Origin: a virus
IMG/VR virus record: IMGVR_UViG_3300049027_000140
Location: 1 to 64,000 of that record
Length of the DNA stretch: 64,000 nucleotides
Reading direction: 5' to 3' (one strand)
In this document: one piece after another, positions 48,514 to 55,905 of the stretch
How the letters are laid out: every line of letters begins with the position of its first letter
Numbering within the stretch: the stretch's first letter is position 1
Notes under the pieces: model-generated
What the model saw: the letters and a program-made list of their open reading frames with translations, nothing else
What the model was told of the DNA's origin: nothing
Databases searched by the model: none
Translations under genes and position numbers: made by a program

Positions 48514-48933
48514 ATGCCCTGCTATCGCGTGAACGTGAAGCCGATGACGCTGTGGGACGCGAAGGAAGCGGCCGGCTCCCAGCATGGCTGGAAGCGGAAG
48601 CGCCCCAAGCCAGGGCAAGGTCACCCGGGGCACCCGGACCTGTGGCCGGAGGAGGTCGCGACAGAGCGATCCGAGATCCTCCCGGGCGGGACATTCATCA
48701 TGTGCGGCGATCTCGGGCCACACTGCTCCGATCCGTCATGCGGCGCCGTCGGCGACAACCTCTGCGACTGGCCGATGGGCCGCGGGAAGACGTGTGACCT
48801 GCCGCTCTGCGACGAGCACGCGCGCGAGATCGGTATGGACCGGCACCTGTGCCCGGTTCACCACCCGATGTGGGTCAAGGCGGCCGGCGTCGAGCGCGTG
48901 AACCCGTGGCCGCCCCCGCCGAGGAAGCGATGA
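48514..48933 (+). CDS. Cys/His-rich phage protein (139 aa)
   Basis: The C-terminal half reads [20 protein letters not shown], then [12 protein letters not shown], a zinc-binding pattern (CDxPxGxGKTCDxPLCxxHA) that I recognise from short phage proteins of unknown role. The N-terminal part is basic. Two bases separate it from the gene before. Confidence 0.7.
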   Translation: MPCYRVNVKPMTLWDAKEAAGSQHGWKRKRPKPGQGHPGHPDLWPEEVATERSEILPGGTFIMCGDLGPHCSDPSCGAVGDNLCDWPMGRGKTCDLPLCDEHAREIGMDRHLCPVHHPMWVKAAGVERVNPWPPPPRKR

Positions 48934-49250
48934 CCCGCACGCTCGACTGGAGCACCGGCACCTTCAGCAACTTCGCGGGCGAGCCACTCACCATGGAGAA
49001 GCTCGCGGCCCCGATCGAGGCCTTCCGCCCGCCGGAGCCGTCTGTCGAAGCGCTGGAGCAAGCCTCTTTCCTCGGCTTCTTCGCCTTCGGCGTCCCCTGC
49101 TGCGCCGGCTGGGATGGTCGCCGCATCCGCGTGGTGGCGCTTGAGCCCGTCAGCCGGCTCGACCTCAACGTCGCCCGGATGAAGCTGCGGCGGTGGTACC
49201 CCGAGCTGGCCGAGGTGGTCGAGCTGGCGGCGGCGGGGAGGTGGCGGTGA
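48930..49250 (+). CDS. Hypothetical protein (106 aa)
   Basis: [20 protein letters not shown] opens a mixed protein with SFLGFFAFGVPCCAGWDGRR in the centre and an aromatic helix at the end (ARMKLRRWYPELAEVVEL). No domain identified. ATGA overlap start. Confidence 0.65.
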   Translation: MTRTLDWSTGTFSNFAGEPLTMEKLAAPIEAFRPPEPSVEALEQASFLGFFAFGVPCCAGWDGRRIRVVALEPVSRLDLNVARMKLRRWYPELAEVVELAAAGRWR

Positions 49251-49945
49251 GCCAGCTCGACCTGTTCGGCCTGACCGTCCGCGTCCCGCCGGCCCTGTGC
49301 CCGCCTGCGCTGAGAGCTGCCGAGCGGCGCCCCGTCCCCGCACCGCCACCGGAGACATCCGTTGCCACCTCGCCCGCCGTAGCGCTCGCGCTCGATCTCC
49401 GGGAGAGCCTCGACTACAACGACGGGCCGGGGACCACGGTCGCGAGCTACAGCCTGACCCTGCGCAACCCGCACTGGGGCGAGTGGTGCCGCGCCGGCTT
49501 GTGGGTCTCGGTCGAGCGGCATTTCGGCACGCGCCCCCACCGCTGGATGGCCGAGGTGTACCTGGAGCTCCCGGACGAGGCCCGCACGTGGTGGAAGGCG
49601 CACGAGATCTTCGCCAGTCAGGACGAGGCCGCGGCGGAGGCGGCCGCGATGGCGCTGGCGGCGCGCGCGATGCTGGAGGCGGCGATCCGCGGCGAGCCGG
49701 TGGAGACGCCAGGGCGGCGACGGCAGCGGGCCGCGGAGGCCCACGCGGGCGCCCTGCCAGAGGTCCAGGCGGCGGCGAGGAAGGTGGCCGCGGAGCGCGC
49801 CGCGCGGGACGCGATCGGCGCTGGCAACGACGGGTACCCCGAGGCACACCGACGCTACCTCGCCGCGAAGGACGCCGTCGATGGGCTGCGACGTCGCGCC
49901 GTGCAGGCGTTCTGCGAGGCGCACACGTGGCGGGAGTTCGTGTGA
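49247..49945 (+). CDS. Hypothetical protein (232 aa)
   Basis: GTG start (GTGA overlap). The first third includes SQLDLFGLTVRVPPALCP, then a beta-rich domain (WCRAGLWVSVERHFGTRPHR, MAEVYLELPDEARTWW) and a helical, Ala-rich C-terminal third. Protein openings of the type QLDLFG are common in phage proteins downstream of replication genes but carry no function. Confidence 0.65.
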   Translation: MSQLDLFGLTVRVPPALCPPALRAAERRPVPAPPPETSVATSPAVALALDLRESLDYNDGPGTTVASYSLTLRNPHWGEWCRAGLWVSVERHFGTRPHRWMAEVYLELPDEARTWWKAHEIFASQDEAAAEAAAMALAARAMLEAAIRGEPVETPGRRRQRAAEAHAGALPEVQAAARKVAAERAARDAIGAGNDGYPEAHRRYLAAKDAVDGLRRRAVQAFCEAHTWREFV

Positions 49946-50157
49946 TGGGAGGGCAGTTGTTGCGGAACGCGCAACAACTCAGCCTCTTCAGCGCCTCCAG
50001 CATCGGCCACCTGCTGGTCGAGCCCATCGACGGCGTGCCTGGCTGGCCGTGGTGCGTCCACGGCTCGGCGCCGCACTCGGCCTGGATCGAGCTCTACAAG
50101 AGCCGCGAGGAGGCCGAGGCGGACGCGCGGGCGATGCTGGAGCGCGGGCGGAGGTAG
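49945..50157 (+). CDS. Last gene of rightward operon, hypothetical (70 aa)
   Basis: TGATG overlap start. MGGQLLRNAQQLSLFSASSI opens a short protein with GWPWCVHGSAPHSAWIELYK and a helix SREEAEADARAMLERGR. No function recognised. Its stop lies in a hairpin shared with the convergent gene. Confidence 0.6.
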   Translation: MGGQLLRNAQQLSLFSASSIGHLLVEPIDGVPGWPWCVHGSAPHSAWIELYKSREEAEADARAMLERGRR

Positions 50158-50169
50158 AGCCGGTCTACC
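50153..50169. terminator. Short inverted repeat spanning both convergent stops
   Basis: GGTAGA-GCCGG-TCTACC is a perfect 6-bp stem that contains the stop codon of 49945-50157 and, on the other strand, that of 50165-50353. It may act as a bidirectional end signal, though it is short and lacks T-runs. Confidence 0.4.
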
Positions 50170-50353
50170 CGGCGGCCCACAACCTGGAGAGCGCCGCAGC
50201 CACGGCGCAGGCCAGGACGAAGACGGCGGGTCCGGTCACCTTCAGCTCAAAAGAGCTCTTTTGGGCTGGAACTGCCCCGAGTTCCAGATGGCGGTTGTCA
50301 ACCGGAACGACGGCGGGTACCTTCTCATGCGGAAGACGTTCGTGATTCGTCAT
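50165..50353 (-). CDS. Small single-pass membrane protein (62 aa)
   Basis: GGAGG lies upstream of the ATG at 50353. The N-terminal half is polar (MTNHERLPHEKVPAVVPVDN), the C-terminal half is a hydrophobic helix (GPAVFVLACAVAAALSRLW). A near-perfect 26-bp palindrome lies within the frame, so the segment may also serve as a terminator or operator. It is the only gene between the two operons' ends. Confidence 0.5.
   Translation of the reverse strand: MTNHERLPHEKVPAVVPVDNRHLELGAVPAQKSSFELKVTGPAVFVLACAVAAALSRLWAAG
50243..50268. other. 26-bp near-perfect palindrome inside 50165-50353
   Basis: The palindrome is centred on GAGCTC, flanked by AAAA/TTTT and CAGCTC/GGGCTG arms, with one mismatched pair. 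A second hairpin, GGAACT-GCCCCG-AGTTCC, starts at 50268. The pair could terminate the rightward operon. The T-runs on each side would fit a rho-independent terminator in both directions. Confidence 0.5.
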
Positions 50354-50594
50354 GGATGCCTCCACGAGCCCGGTCCCCCATCTCCGCCAAGAGCATGGGA
50401 CCGGGCTTCTGCTTTCAGGCGCACGAACCCAGCGCCACGCACACCGGTGCGTGAGCCGTGTTCGCTGACCTGGGCAGGAGCATGCCATCGAATCCGCGAA
50501 ACCCAAAGCGCGGGTGTAGGTCCAACGTCGCGCGGATGCACATTTCCGTGTCGGCGTCGTGGTTCACGTGGCGAAGGGCCGCCTTTTGCAAAGA

Positions 50595-50798
50595 TCACCC
50601 CTCCACCACCTCGACCGCTCGCCACCACCCTCCACAGCGCCACGTCGCCGCGACGATGCCCCCGCCGTCGTAGGTCACGTCGAGCAGCACGCCCGGCGCG
50701 GCCGGGTGCGGCACCGTGAGCGTCCCGACGGGCTCGTCGAGGGCGGCTTCAGCGATGGCTGCGAGGTCTTCGAGATCGTCGGGGGAGAGGTCGTCCAT
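50595..50798 (-). CDS. Hypothetical acidic protein (67 aa)
   Basis: MDDLSPDDLEDLAAIAEAAL starts an acidic helix, followed by a small beta domain (GVLLDVTYDGGGIVAATWRC). It follows the XRE gene by 49 bases and may be its partner. Upstream of it (50354-50594 on the other side) no gene is seen, only GC-rich sequence with the start region of the membrane gene. Confidence 0.6.
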   Translation of the reverse strand: MDDLSPDDLEDLAAIAEAALDEPVGTLTVPHPAAPGVLLDVTYDGGGIVAATWRCGGWWRAVEVVEG

Positions 50799-50847
50799 GC
50801 CCGGAAGGTCGACGCGTGCGCGGGGCGGGTTGCGTCGGAAGTGTGCG

Positions 50848-51081
50848 CTACGGGCCGTCGCCTACGCGCTCGACGCGCAGCCTGCACCCTGCCGCCGACA
50901 GCAGCCGCACGACCGTCGACAGCGACGGATCCGCGGCGCCGGTGAGCGCCCGGCTGATGCTGCTCTGGGCGATGCCGGTCGCCACCTTCAGGTCGCGCTG
51001 CGAAAATCCTGCCGCGTCGATGGCGGCCGCGATCTGCTGGCGCAGTTCGGCGGTGAGGGTCGCGGGGTCGTCCTGGGGCAT
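50848..51081 (-). CDS. XRE-family regulator (77 aa)
   Basis: ATLTAELRQQIAAAIDAAGF, SQRDLKVATGIAQSSISRAL and TVVRLLSAAGCRLRVERVG are the five helices of an XRE domain with a short end. The ATG at 51081 overlaps the stop of the gene upstream (TGATG). As second gene under the promoter at 51631-51659, it probably binds the palindrome there and represses its own operon, like an antitoxin-type autoregulator. Confidence 0.75.
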   Translation of the reverse strand: MPQDDPATLTAELRQQIAAAIDAAGFSQRDLKVATGIAQSSISRALTGAADPSLSTVVRLLSAAGCRLRVERVGDGP

Positions 51082-51593
51082 CAAGACCAGTTTCCTGAGA
51101 AGCCCGGGTTCTCATCGCGCCACTCGGACACGATCTTCTCGTGGAGCGCGCGGTCCTCATCGTTGCCGCGCGCGAGGTAGCCCGCCCGCCGGCAGAGCGC
51201 CGTGTAGAGCTCGGCCTGGTCCTCGCCGTCGGTGCGGCGGAGGCGTTCGGCCGTGCCATCCTCCACCAGGCTTCCCGCAGCGCCCAGCAGGGCATCGGGT
51301 CGGCACGTCCAGAGGCAGGTGCCGTCGTTGACCACAACCCCGGCCTCGAACAGCGTGATCTTGAGGCCGGTGATGCCGGCCTCATTGAGAGCCGCCTTGA
51401 TCTGCCGAACCGACGGCGCCGGGGCCTCGACCGAGATGAGCGACGGGTCCTCGGCGGCCACAGCGCGCGCCTCCTCGACGGAGAGGCCCTCGCGGGCGCC
51501 CTCGGTCGGGTCCGCCGCCTTGCTCAGGAGGAGCCCGCTGCGCTCCGCCACCTCGATCGCCGTCCACCCCGTCAGCCGCACCGTCGTCGCCAT
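51081..51593 (-). CDS. Hypothetical protein in regulated XRE operon (170 aa)
   Basis: GGGAGGGAG precedes the ATG at 51593. MATTVRLTGWTAIEVAERSG begins a helical part; the centre (IKAALNEAGITGLKITLFEA) and end (CRRAGYLARGNDEDRALHEK) suggest an alpha/beta fold. It is encoded before the XRE gene under an operator-controlled promoter, the order of reverse toxin-antitoxin or phage counter-defence pairs. No toxin family is recognised. Confidence 0.6.
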   Translation of the reverse strand: MATTVRLTGWTAIEVAERSGLLLSKAADPTEGAREGLSVEEARAVAAEDPSLISVEAPAPSVRQIKAALNEAGITGLKITLFEAGVVVNDGTCLWTCRPDALLGAAGSLVEDGTAERLRRTDGEDQAELYTALCRRAGYLARGNDEDRALHEKIVSEWRDENPGFSGNWS

Positions 51594-51630
51594 GATCGTC
51601 TCCCTCCCGGCGCCGCGCGCCGATGGTCTA

Positions 51631-51659
51631 CTGATATCGTATACGCTATCAGCTGTCAA
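51631..51659 (-). promoter_or_regulatory. Operator-in-spacer promoter for the XRE operon
   Basis: Minus strand: TTGACA (51654-51659), 17 bp, TATCAG (51631-51636). A 22-bp near-perfect inverted repeat with outer arms CTGATA/TATCAG and the core CGTATACG lies over the spacer and -10. The binding protein is probably the XRE product of 50848-51081. A leader with Shine-Dalgarno follows, so this promoter is not leaderless. Confidence 0.8.
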
Positions 51660-52030
51660 GGGGCGTGCGCTGACGAGGTCACAGTAGCCGGCGCCATCGG
51701 GTGGACGCGCCTCCACCACCGGCGCCACAGCGGGTAGGCCGCGAACACGGCGCAGCCGACGAGCGCGGCGTAGGTGCCGGACCACACGAAGTAGAGCGCC
51801 CAGCAGAGCTCCTTGCCGATGAAGTACCACGTCGATGCGCGGTGGCACTCGACCGACGGCACCGCACGGGCGGCCTCGCGCTCTCGCAGCCGCTCGGACA
51901 CGGAGGCGTGCCCGAAGCTCAGGTAGACGGCGAGCGACCCGGCGAGCTCTCGCAGCTCGTGTCCGGTCGCCAGCCAGACGCCGAGGAGAACCGTCACCAC
52001 CACCGCATGCTCGAAGTGCCAAGTCTTCAT
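51656..52030 (-). CDS. Membrane protein, three hydrophobic segments (124 aa)
   Basis: MKTWHFEHAVVVTVLLGVWL gives the first helix (8-25), LRELAGSLAVYLSFG the second, and ELCWALYFVWSGTYAALVGC with following FAAYPLWRRWWRR the third. The pattern (W-x-FEHAVV start, ending YPLWRRWWRR) recalls a phage membrane protein family of unknown role. The C-terminal end overlaps the promoter region of the XRE operon. Confidence 0.65.
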   Translation of the reverse strand: MKTWHFEHAVVVTVLLGVWLATGHELRELAGSLAVYLSFGHASVSERLREREAARAVPSVECHRASTWYFIGKELCWALYFVWSGTYAALVGCAVFAAYPLWRRWWRRVHPMAPATVTSSAHAP

Positions 52031-52218
52031 CCTCTGCCTCCCAGGGCTCTCGCCCTCTCGTCCGCTATCCGCGACGCGCCCGTCGCCCCCAGCCTTCGGT
52101 ACTCGCCGCACCACCGCTCGTGCTCGGCGTCCCGCGCGCCGCACGGGCAAAGATCCCGCCGCGGGTCGGCCCCGCGCTTCTGCGCCGCCTCCCAGTCCTC
52201 GAACGTCCGCTCCCGCAT
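52027..52218 (-). CDS. Small Cys-containing protein (63 aa)
   Basis: AGGAGGG precedes the ATG at 52218. MRERTFEDWEAAQKRGADPR is followed by DLCPCGARDAEHERWCGEYR, three Cys in a possible zinc site. Function unknown. The 64 bases before it are non-coding. Confidence 0.6.
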   Translation of the reverse strand: MRERTFEDWEAAQKRGADPRRDLCPCGARDAEHERWCGEYRRLGATGASRIADERARALGGRG

Positions 52219-52282
52219 CGGGCCCTCCTGATAGAGAGGACGCCATCCAGCGGCGGATCGATCGCGGGCCGCGTCGATTTCT

Positions 52283-52717
52283 TCAGCCGCCGGGCGCTGG
52301 CCGGATCTCGTACTCCGGCCACGGCTCCAGGCCGCTCTCCTCGCGCCCGCGCATCCACCACTCGGCCGCGTCGCGCGACGGGAAGATGAAGGCCCGCTCG
52401 ATGGGGCCGAAGGCCTCCTCGTCGAGCCCGTTGCGGACGAGCCCTGAGAGGTAGGCGAGCGCCTCGTCGTCCTCGTCCTTGACGCGCAGGACCACGCCGC
52501 CCGGTGCAGGACCCGCCATGCTGTGCTCGGCCAGCCACTCCGTCTTCGCGCGCTCCGCATGCTCCAGCCGCACGCCTGCGCCGAGGAGCGCGGCCATGGC
52601 CTCGCGCTCGGTCTGCACGTGCTTTGCGGCGTCGTAGAGCCAGCTCGGCCCGGGGATGTACGCCTGACGCTCCTCGTGGAACCAGCGCAGGAAGTCGGCC
52701 CACGCCGGTGCGCTCAT
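52283..52717 (-). CDS. Hypothetical protein (144 aa)
   Basis: MSAPAWADFLRWFHEERQAY opens a helical domain with YDAAKHVQTEREAMAALLGA; the C-terminal part (EAFGPIERAFIFPSRDAAEW) is beta-alpha. No family recognised. ATGA overlap with the upstream gene. Confidence 0.65.
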   Translation of the reverse strand: MSAPAWADFLRWFHEERQAYIPGPSWLYDAAKHVQTEREAMAALLGAGVRLEHAERAKTEWLAEHSMAGPAPGGVVLRVKDEDDEALAYLSGLVRNGLDEEAFGPIERAFIFPSRDAAEWWMRGREESGLEPWPEYEIRPAPGG

Positions 52718-53124
52718 CGGAACCCCAGGATGCGCGCGAGGTCCTCGACGCGCCGCTGTCCCGCCTCGACGGTGGCGCGGAGCTCCTCCGCCGTCTGCGG
52801 CAGCGGCTCCCCGCGCGCGGCGATGTTGTAGACGGTCTGCACGTAGGCATCGACGCGGTCCGTTGCCGCGGCGACTGGGGACCGCGCCGCCTCCTCGATG
52901 CCGACACGCTCGGCGAGTTCGACGGCCCGCTGCGCCTCACCGCGGTCGCCGACGATGAGCGCGAGCCTGGCGATGGTCTCCTCGCGGGCCTGTGCGCGCT
53001 GTGCCGAGGCGGCCAGGATGGGGTGCGTGGCGAGGGAGGGGAGGAGGGGCGTGAGCTTGAGCTTCGGCCGTTTCCCGGTCGCGGCGAGGCGCAGTGCGTG
53101 GAGCTTGGAGGGAGGCGCCCTCAT
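52714..53124 (-). CDS. Hypothetical helical protein (136 aa)
   Basis: MRAPPSKLHALRLAATGKRP has a basic start; residues 40-130 are helical (RAQAREETIARLALIVGDRG and LPQTAEELRATVEAGQRRVE). Tiled by overlaps. Function unknown. Confidence 0.65.
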   Translation of the reverse strand: MRAPPSKLHALRLAATGKRPKLKLTPLLPSLATHPILAASAQRAQAREETIARLALIVGDRGEAQRAVELAERVGIEEAARSPVAAATDRVDAYVQTVYNIAARGEPLPQTAEELRATVEAGQRRVEDLARILGFR

Positions 53125-53432
53125 CGGAGCGCCTCGATCCTCGCAGCAAGGTCGATGACGCGGCCGTAGAGCTCGTGGACGCGGCGCGCGTCGGAGGGCG
53201 AGAGCCCCACCGCCTCCACATTGACCCGCGCCGACATCGACGCCGTTTGCCGCAGCACGACGAGTTCGACCGCTGGGTGTCCACCCCGCGGGCACGGCGG
53301 GCGCCACGTCAGCATCATCCGGTCCGCGCGGAGTCCTTCCTCCCGCACGTCGCCGGCCGTCATGCCGGCGTGCTCCAGCCCGAACTCGATCACGAGCTCG
53401 GCGGCGCGCTGGATGAGGGCGACGGAGGTCAT
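53121..53432 (-). CDS. Hypothetical protein (103 aa)
   Basis: MTSVALIQRAAELVIEFGLE opens a helix, followed by strands (MMLTWRPPCPRGGHPAVELV; ASMSARVNVEAVGLSPSDAR) and a final helix. Probably an alpha/beta domain. No recognised motif. Confidence 0.65.
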   Translation of the reverse strand: MTSVALIQRAAELVIEFGLEHAGMTAGDVREEGLRADRMMLTWRPPCPRGGHPAVELVVLRQTASMSARVNVEAVGLSPSDARRVHELYGRVIDLAARIEALR

Positions 53433-53611
53433 TGCGGGCCGTCCTTCGGACGCTTGAACAGGTACACGTCGGGTGCGTCGCCGGACGTGATGACCTGCAC
53501 GAGTTCCCAGCCAACGCCACCGAGTTCGTCCAGACCCGTGTCCAGCTTCCAGTCAGCGGTCTCCTGCATGATCTCCACTTCGGTCGCCCTGAGATATTCC
53601 CACTTGGTCAT
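53429..53611 (-). CDS. DUF4177-like small protein (60 aa)
   Basis: MTKWEYLRATEV, then TGLDELGGVGWELVQVITSG and VYLFKRPKDG match the DUF4177 shape: WEY strand, LNxLGxxGWELVxV helix-strand, and YLFKRP end. This is a common small domain of unknown function in bacteria and phages. TGATG overlap. Confidence 0.75.
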   Translation of the reverse strand: MTKWEYLRATEVEIMQETADWKLDTGLDELGGVGWELVQVITSGDAPDVYLFKRPKDGPQ

Positions 53612-54012
53612 CACGCCTCCTCCTCGTCCTTCGGTTCCGGCTCCTCGTCCCTGAACTCCTGCACGAGTCCAGGGCTCACGTACGCCCGGATGACCCGCCA
53701 CGCCCACGCCAGCCGCCGCGCAGCAGCCATGTGGAGGCGGAAGTGCCGCGAGGCGAGTCTGTGCGAGCGCTCCGCCTTCTCCTCGGCCGCCCGCGACCGC
53801 GCCTCTGCTGCGGCCTCCCGAGCCTTCAGCGCCACGATCTCGGCCTGCGCGTTCATGAGTTCAGCTTGAAGACGCGCTCGCTCGTCGCTCCAGTTGAGCG
53901 GCTCCGCACCATTGATCCGCGGCGAGGTCGTGGAGTAGCCGCGCTGGGCAAGGTCTGCGGCCACCCCGCGCGCGACCGAGACGCTGCCTCTTCTGTATGC
54001 CGCTGCACCCAT
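53611..54012 (-). CDS. Coiled-coil protein (133 aa)
   Basis: LQAELMNAQAEIVALKAREA and EEKAERSHRLASRHFRLHMA make a long coil; the end is highly acidic (FRDEEPEPKDEEEA). ATG start overlaps nothing upstream. Function unknown. Confidence 0.6.
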   Translation of the reverse strand: MGAAAYRRGSVSVARGVAADLAQRGYSTTSPRINGAEPLNWSDERARLQAELMNAQAEIVALKAREAAAEARSRAAEEKAERSHRLASRHFRLHMAAARRLAWAWRVIRAYVSPGLVQEFRDEEPEPKDEEEA

Positions 54013-54013
54013 G

Positions 54014-54220
54014 TTACGCCTCCTCGAACCCCTGCATGATGGCGAACAGCCTCTCCGCCTCCGCTGTCACCGCCTGCGCCAGATCGGCCGGCGTCGTCGG
54101 ATTCACCAGCTTTAGCGCCGCTCGGATGTGCCGCACCGCGCGGTCCAGCAGCTCCGCGGCGGCGACTGGGTCCTTGATGGCGCCCGCGATGCAGCGGCGC
54201 GCGGAGATGAGGTGTTGCAC
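54014..54220 (-). CDS. Hypothetical helical protein (68 aa)
   Basis: GTG at 54220 with AAAGG eight bases upstream is the likely start. LISARRCIAGAIKDPVAAAE then VRHIRAALKLVNPTTPADLA and EAERLFAIMQGFEEA give three helices. No family recognised. Confidence 0.55.
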   Translation of the reverse strand: MQHLISARRCIAGAIKDPVAAAELLDRAVRHIRAALKLVNPTTPADLAQAVTAEAERLFAIMQGFEEA

Positions 54221-54243
54221 GGAGATGGCCTTTCGTCGAGTGA

Positions 54244-54762
54244 TTAAGCAGCTCGGACACGCACGCTGACCGACTCCGCGCCCGCGTCCCACGCCTCGCG
54301 CTTCAGCTGCTCGCACAGCTCCTCGGCGCCCTGCCGGTCAGCGGGCACCTTGCGGCAGTAGGCCAAGCGGCGCACGCCGTCACTGCCCGAGCTGTCGAGG
54401 ATCACCTGGTCGGCCGGGTAGAAGCCCGGCGCGCCGTGGACCTCGACCTCGAAGGCGTACTCCGTGCCGTCCGCCACGCCGCGCATCTCGGCCGCCTGCT
54501 CCTGGGTCAGCACCTCGGAGAACGCCCGCTTGATGGCGCGGCGGCTGCCCTCCGGCGCGGCCGCGCAGAGGACACCGAGCTTGCGAGGGTACGAGCCCGG
54601 GATCGAGCGGAGCCAGCGCGCGTGGACCGCGTGGCGGCGGAGCTCAGTGCCGAGCAGCCGCATCGCCGGAGCCGCGAGTAGGTAGGAGAGCTCGACCCGG
54701 AGGAGGGCGAGAGCCTGAGCCGGGGTGCCGATCCAGTCCTGGGCAGCGGGGCGACGGGGCAT
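54244..54762 (-). CDS. Hypothetical protein from leaderless operator-controlled promoter (172 aa)
   Basis: The ATG at 54762 is the predicted transcription start of the promoter at 54769-54796. LLRVELSYLLAAPAMRLLGT and FSEVLTQEQAAEMRGVADGT are helical; the C-terminal half (EYAFEVEVHGAPGFYPADQV) is beta-rich, ending in EELCEQLKREAWDAGAES. No family recognised. It is the first gene of the leftward island unit 54762 to 52027. Confidence 0.65.
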   Translation of the reverse strand: MPRRPAAQDWIGTPAQALALLRVELSYLLAAPAMRLLGTELRRHAVHARWLRSIPGSYPRKLGVLCAAAPEGSRRAIKRAFSEVLTQEQAAEMRGVADGTEYAFEVEVHGAPGFYPADQVILDSSGSDGVRRLAYCRKVPADRQGAEELCEQLKREAWDAGAESVSVRVRAA

Positions 54763-54768
54763 GTCTTA

Positions 54769-54796
54769 TTAGTAGCGCTTCGCTCTGTTAAGTCAA
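54769..54796 (-). promoter_or_regulatory. Leaderless promoter, second operator family, site 1
   Basis: Minus strand: TTGACT (54791-54796), 16 bp, TACTAA (54769-54774), with +1 at the ATG (54762). The spacer holds AGCGAAGCGCTA, with GCGCTA matching the half-site of sites 2 and 3. The spacing of 16 bp is shared by all three. Confidence 0.75.
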
Positions 54797-54831
54797 CGGC
54801 AGCTCGGTGGGAATCGGCCGACTCCACGCCG

Positions 54832-54859
54832 TTGACATCCTAGCGCCCGTCGCTACCAT
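54832..54859 (+). promoter_or_regulatory. Promoter, second operator family, site 2
   Basis: TTGACA (54832-54837), 16 bp, TACCAT (54854-54859). The spacer has TAGCGCCCGTCGCTA, with TAGCG/CGCTA arms. Unlike sites 1 and 3 it has a leader of about 30 bases with a GAGG site before the ATG at 54896. Sites 1 and 2 are divergent with about 35 bp between their -35 boxes. Confidence 0.75.
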
Positions 54860-54895
54860 TGGCACGCGAGGTGCTATGAGGGAGCGAGGACGAGG

Positions 54896-55243
54896 ATGGT
54901 GAAGGGCGTGATGGGTCGGCCGCGTGGAGCTCCGCTGCCGGCGAGCGAACTGGCCGACGTAGGCGAAGGCATGGTGCGCGTGTTCCTGCGGGTGCCGCCG
55001 CCGCTCGCGGAAGGGATGGGCAAACCGAGGCAGCGGCCGGTCCACCTGGCGATCGCGGTCGAGCGGCTGCTGCTGACCGAGCCGCGGCCGCGCATCCCCG
55101 AGGTGATGGCCGAGGGGCCCGGTGCGCAGTGGACGGTCCTGCGCTGGCAGGCCGAGCGAATGGAGGAGCGCTTCGGGCTCGCAGATCGCGACCGCGCCTT
55201 CCTCCTGGCGATCGAGCGGTACATCTCAGAGATAGACCAGTAG
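54896..55243 (+). CDS. Hypothetical protein, candidate regulator of island (115 aa)
   Basis: GAGGACGAGG precedes the ATG. After a basic start (MVKGVMGRPRGAPLPASELA), MVRVFLRVPPPLAEGMGK looks like the strand and first helix of a ribbon-helix-helix protein. The remainder (WQAERMEERFGLADRDRAFL) is helical. If it is an RHH protein it could bind the TAGCGC sites. That is position-based inference. Confidence 0.55.
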   Translation: MVKGVMGRPRGAPLPASELADVGEGMVRVFLRVPPPLAEGMGKPRQRPVHLAIAVERLLLTEPRPRIPEVMAEGPGAQWTVLRWQAERMEERFGLADRDRAFLLAIERYISEIDQ

Positions 55244-55289
55244 AGACGCTGCGTTAGGCGGCCCCCCGCAAGAACCGAATCACGGCCCG

Positions 55290-55317
55290 TTGACATCGTA
55301 GCGCCATGCGCTACTAT
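55290..55317 (+). promoter_or_regulatory. Leaderless promoter, second operator family, site 3
   Basis: TTGACA (55290-55295), 16 bp, TACTAT (55312-55317); +1 falls on the A of the ATG at 55324. The spacer and -10 edge contain GTAGCGC-CAT-GCGCTAC, a perfect 7-bp inverted repeat around three bases. A start at 55306 in the same frame would lie in the promoter and is rejected. Confidence 0.8.
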
Positions 55318-55323
55318 GTCGAC

Positions 55324-55905
55324 ATGAGCAACGGTGCTGCGGCGGTCTTCGGTGAGGTGGCGGCGAACGACGTGTGTGCGACGGTCTCCGAAGACCGCGC
55401 TCGCCGGCTGGAGCCTGAGTACGCGCGGCTCCGCGAGGTGGCGAAGGGGCACTGGACGGGCGCCAAATACGACAAGGAGCGGCCGTTCACGGAGACGGCG
55501 AAGCTCATCCGCAAAGAGCTCGCCGCGGCGTCGAAGGCTGACGGCGTGCTCCGCGGCGTGAAGTGCACCGTGAAGTCCGGGTGGTCGACGTACAAGCGGT
55601 CGCTCGACATCAAGATCGTCGAGGTCGCCACCGGGGACAAGATGCCGATCATGAACCCGGCCCGTGTCGAGCGCGAGATGCGGAACCCGCACGCCGCCGT
55701 GCTCGGCTGCTGGCTCTCGAAGCGCGGGAAGGAGATCGAGAAGGCTGTCGAGACGATCGCGCGTCAGTACAGCTACGACAAGAGCGACTCGATGTCGGAT
55801 TACCATGACACCGCGTTCCACATCTCGGTGACGTTCGCGAGTGATGTGCAAGCGTCGCACCGCGCCGAGGTCGAGGCCGCCGTGCGGATGGCCGGCCGGG
55901 TCTGA
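55324..55905 (+). CDS. LPD29-domain protein (193 aa)
   Basis: ETAKLIRKELAAASKADGVL, then RGVKCTVKSGWSTYKRSLDI matches the LPD29 (large polyvalent protein-associated domain 29) pattern: TAKxIRKELKxxFP then FSVxxxxYxxGxSIxV. The N-terminal 50 residues are helical, and the C-terminal half includes YSYDKSDSMSDYHDTAFHIS, the expected YNYDxSDSMxDYFD-like stretch. Such domains occur in anti-restriction and counter-defence polyvalent proteins; here it stands alone. Its own repressed leaderless promoter suggests immediate early expression. Confidence 0.7.
   Translation: MSNGAAAVFGEVAANDVCATVSEDRARRLEPEYARLREVAKGHWTGAKYDKERPFTETAKLIRKELAAASKADGVLRGVKCTVKSGWSTYKRSLDIKIVEVATGDKMPIMNPARVEREMRNPHAAVLGCWLSKRGKEIEKAVETIARQYSYDKSDSMSDYHDTAFHISVTFASDVQASHRAEVEAAVRMAGRV

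Noticed and set aside
50354-50643. Minus-strand gene of 97 codons covering the gap
   Set aside because: No ribosome site, Gly/Arg-rich, overlaps the end of 50595-50798; treated as non-coding.
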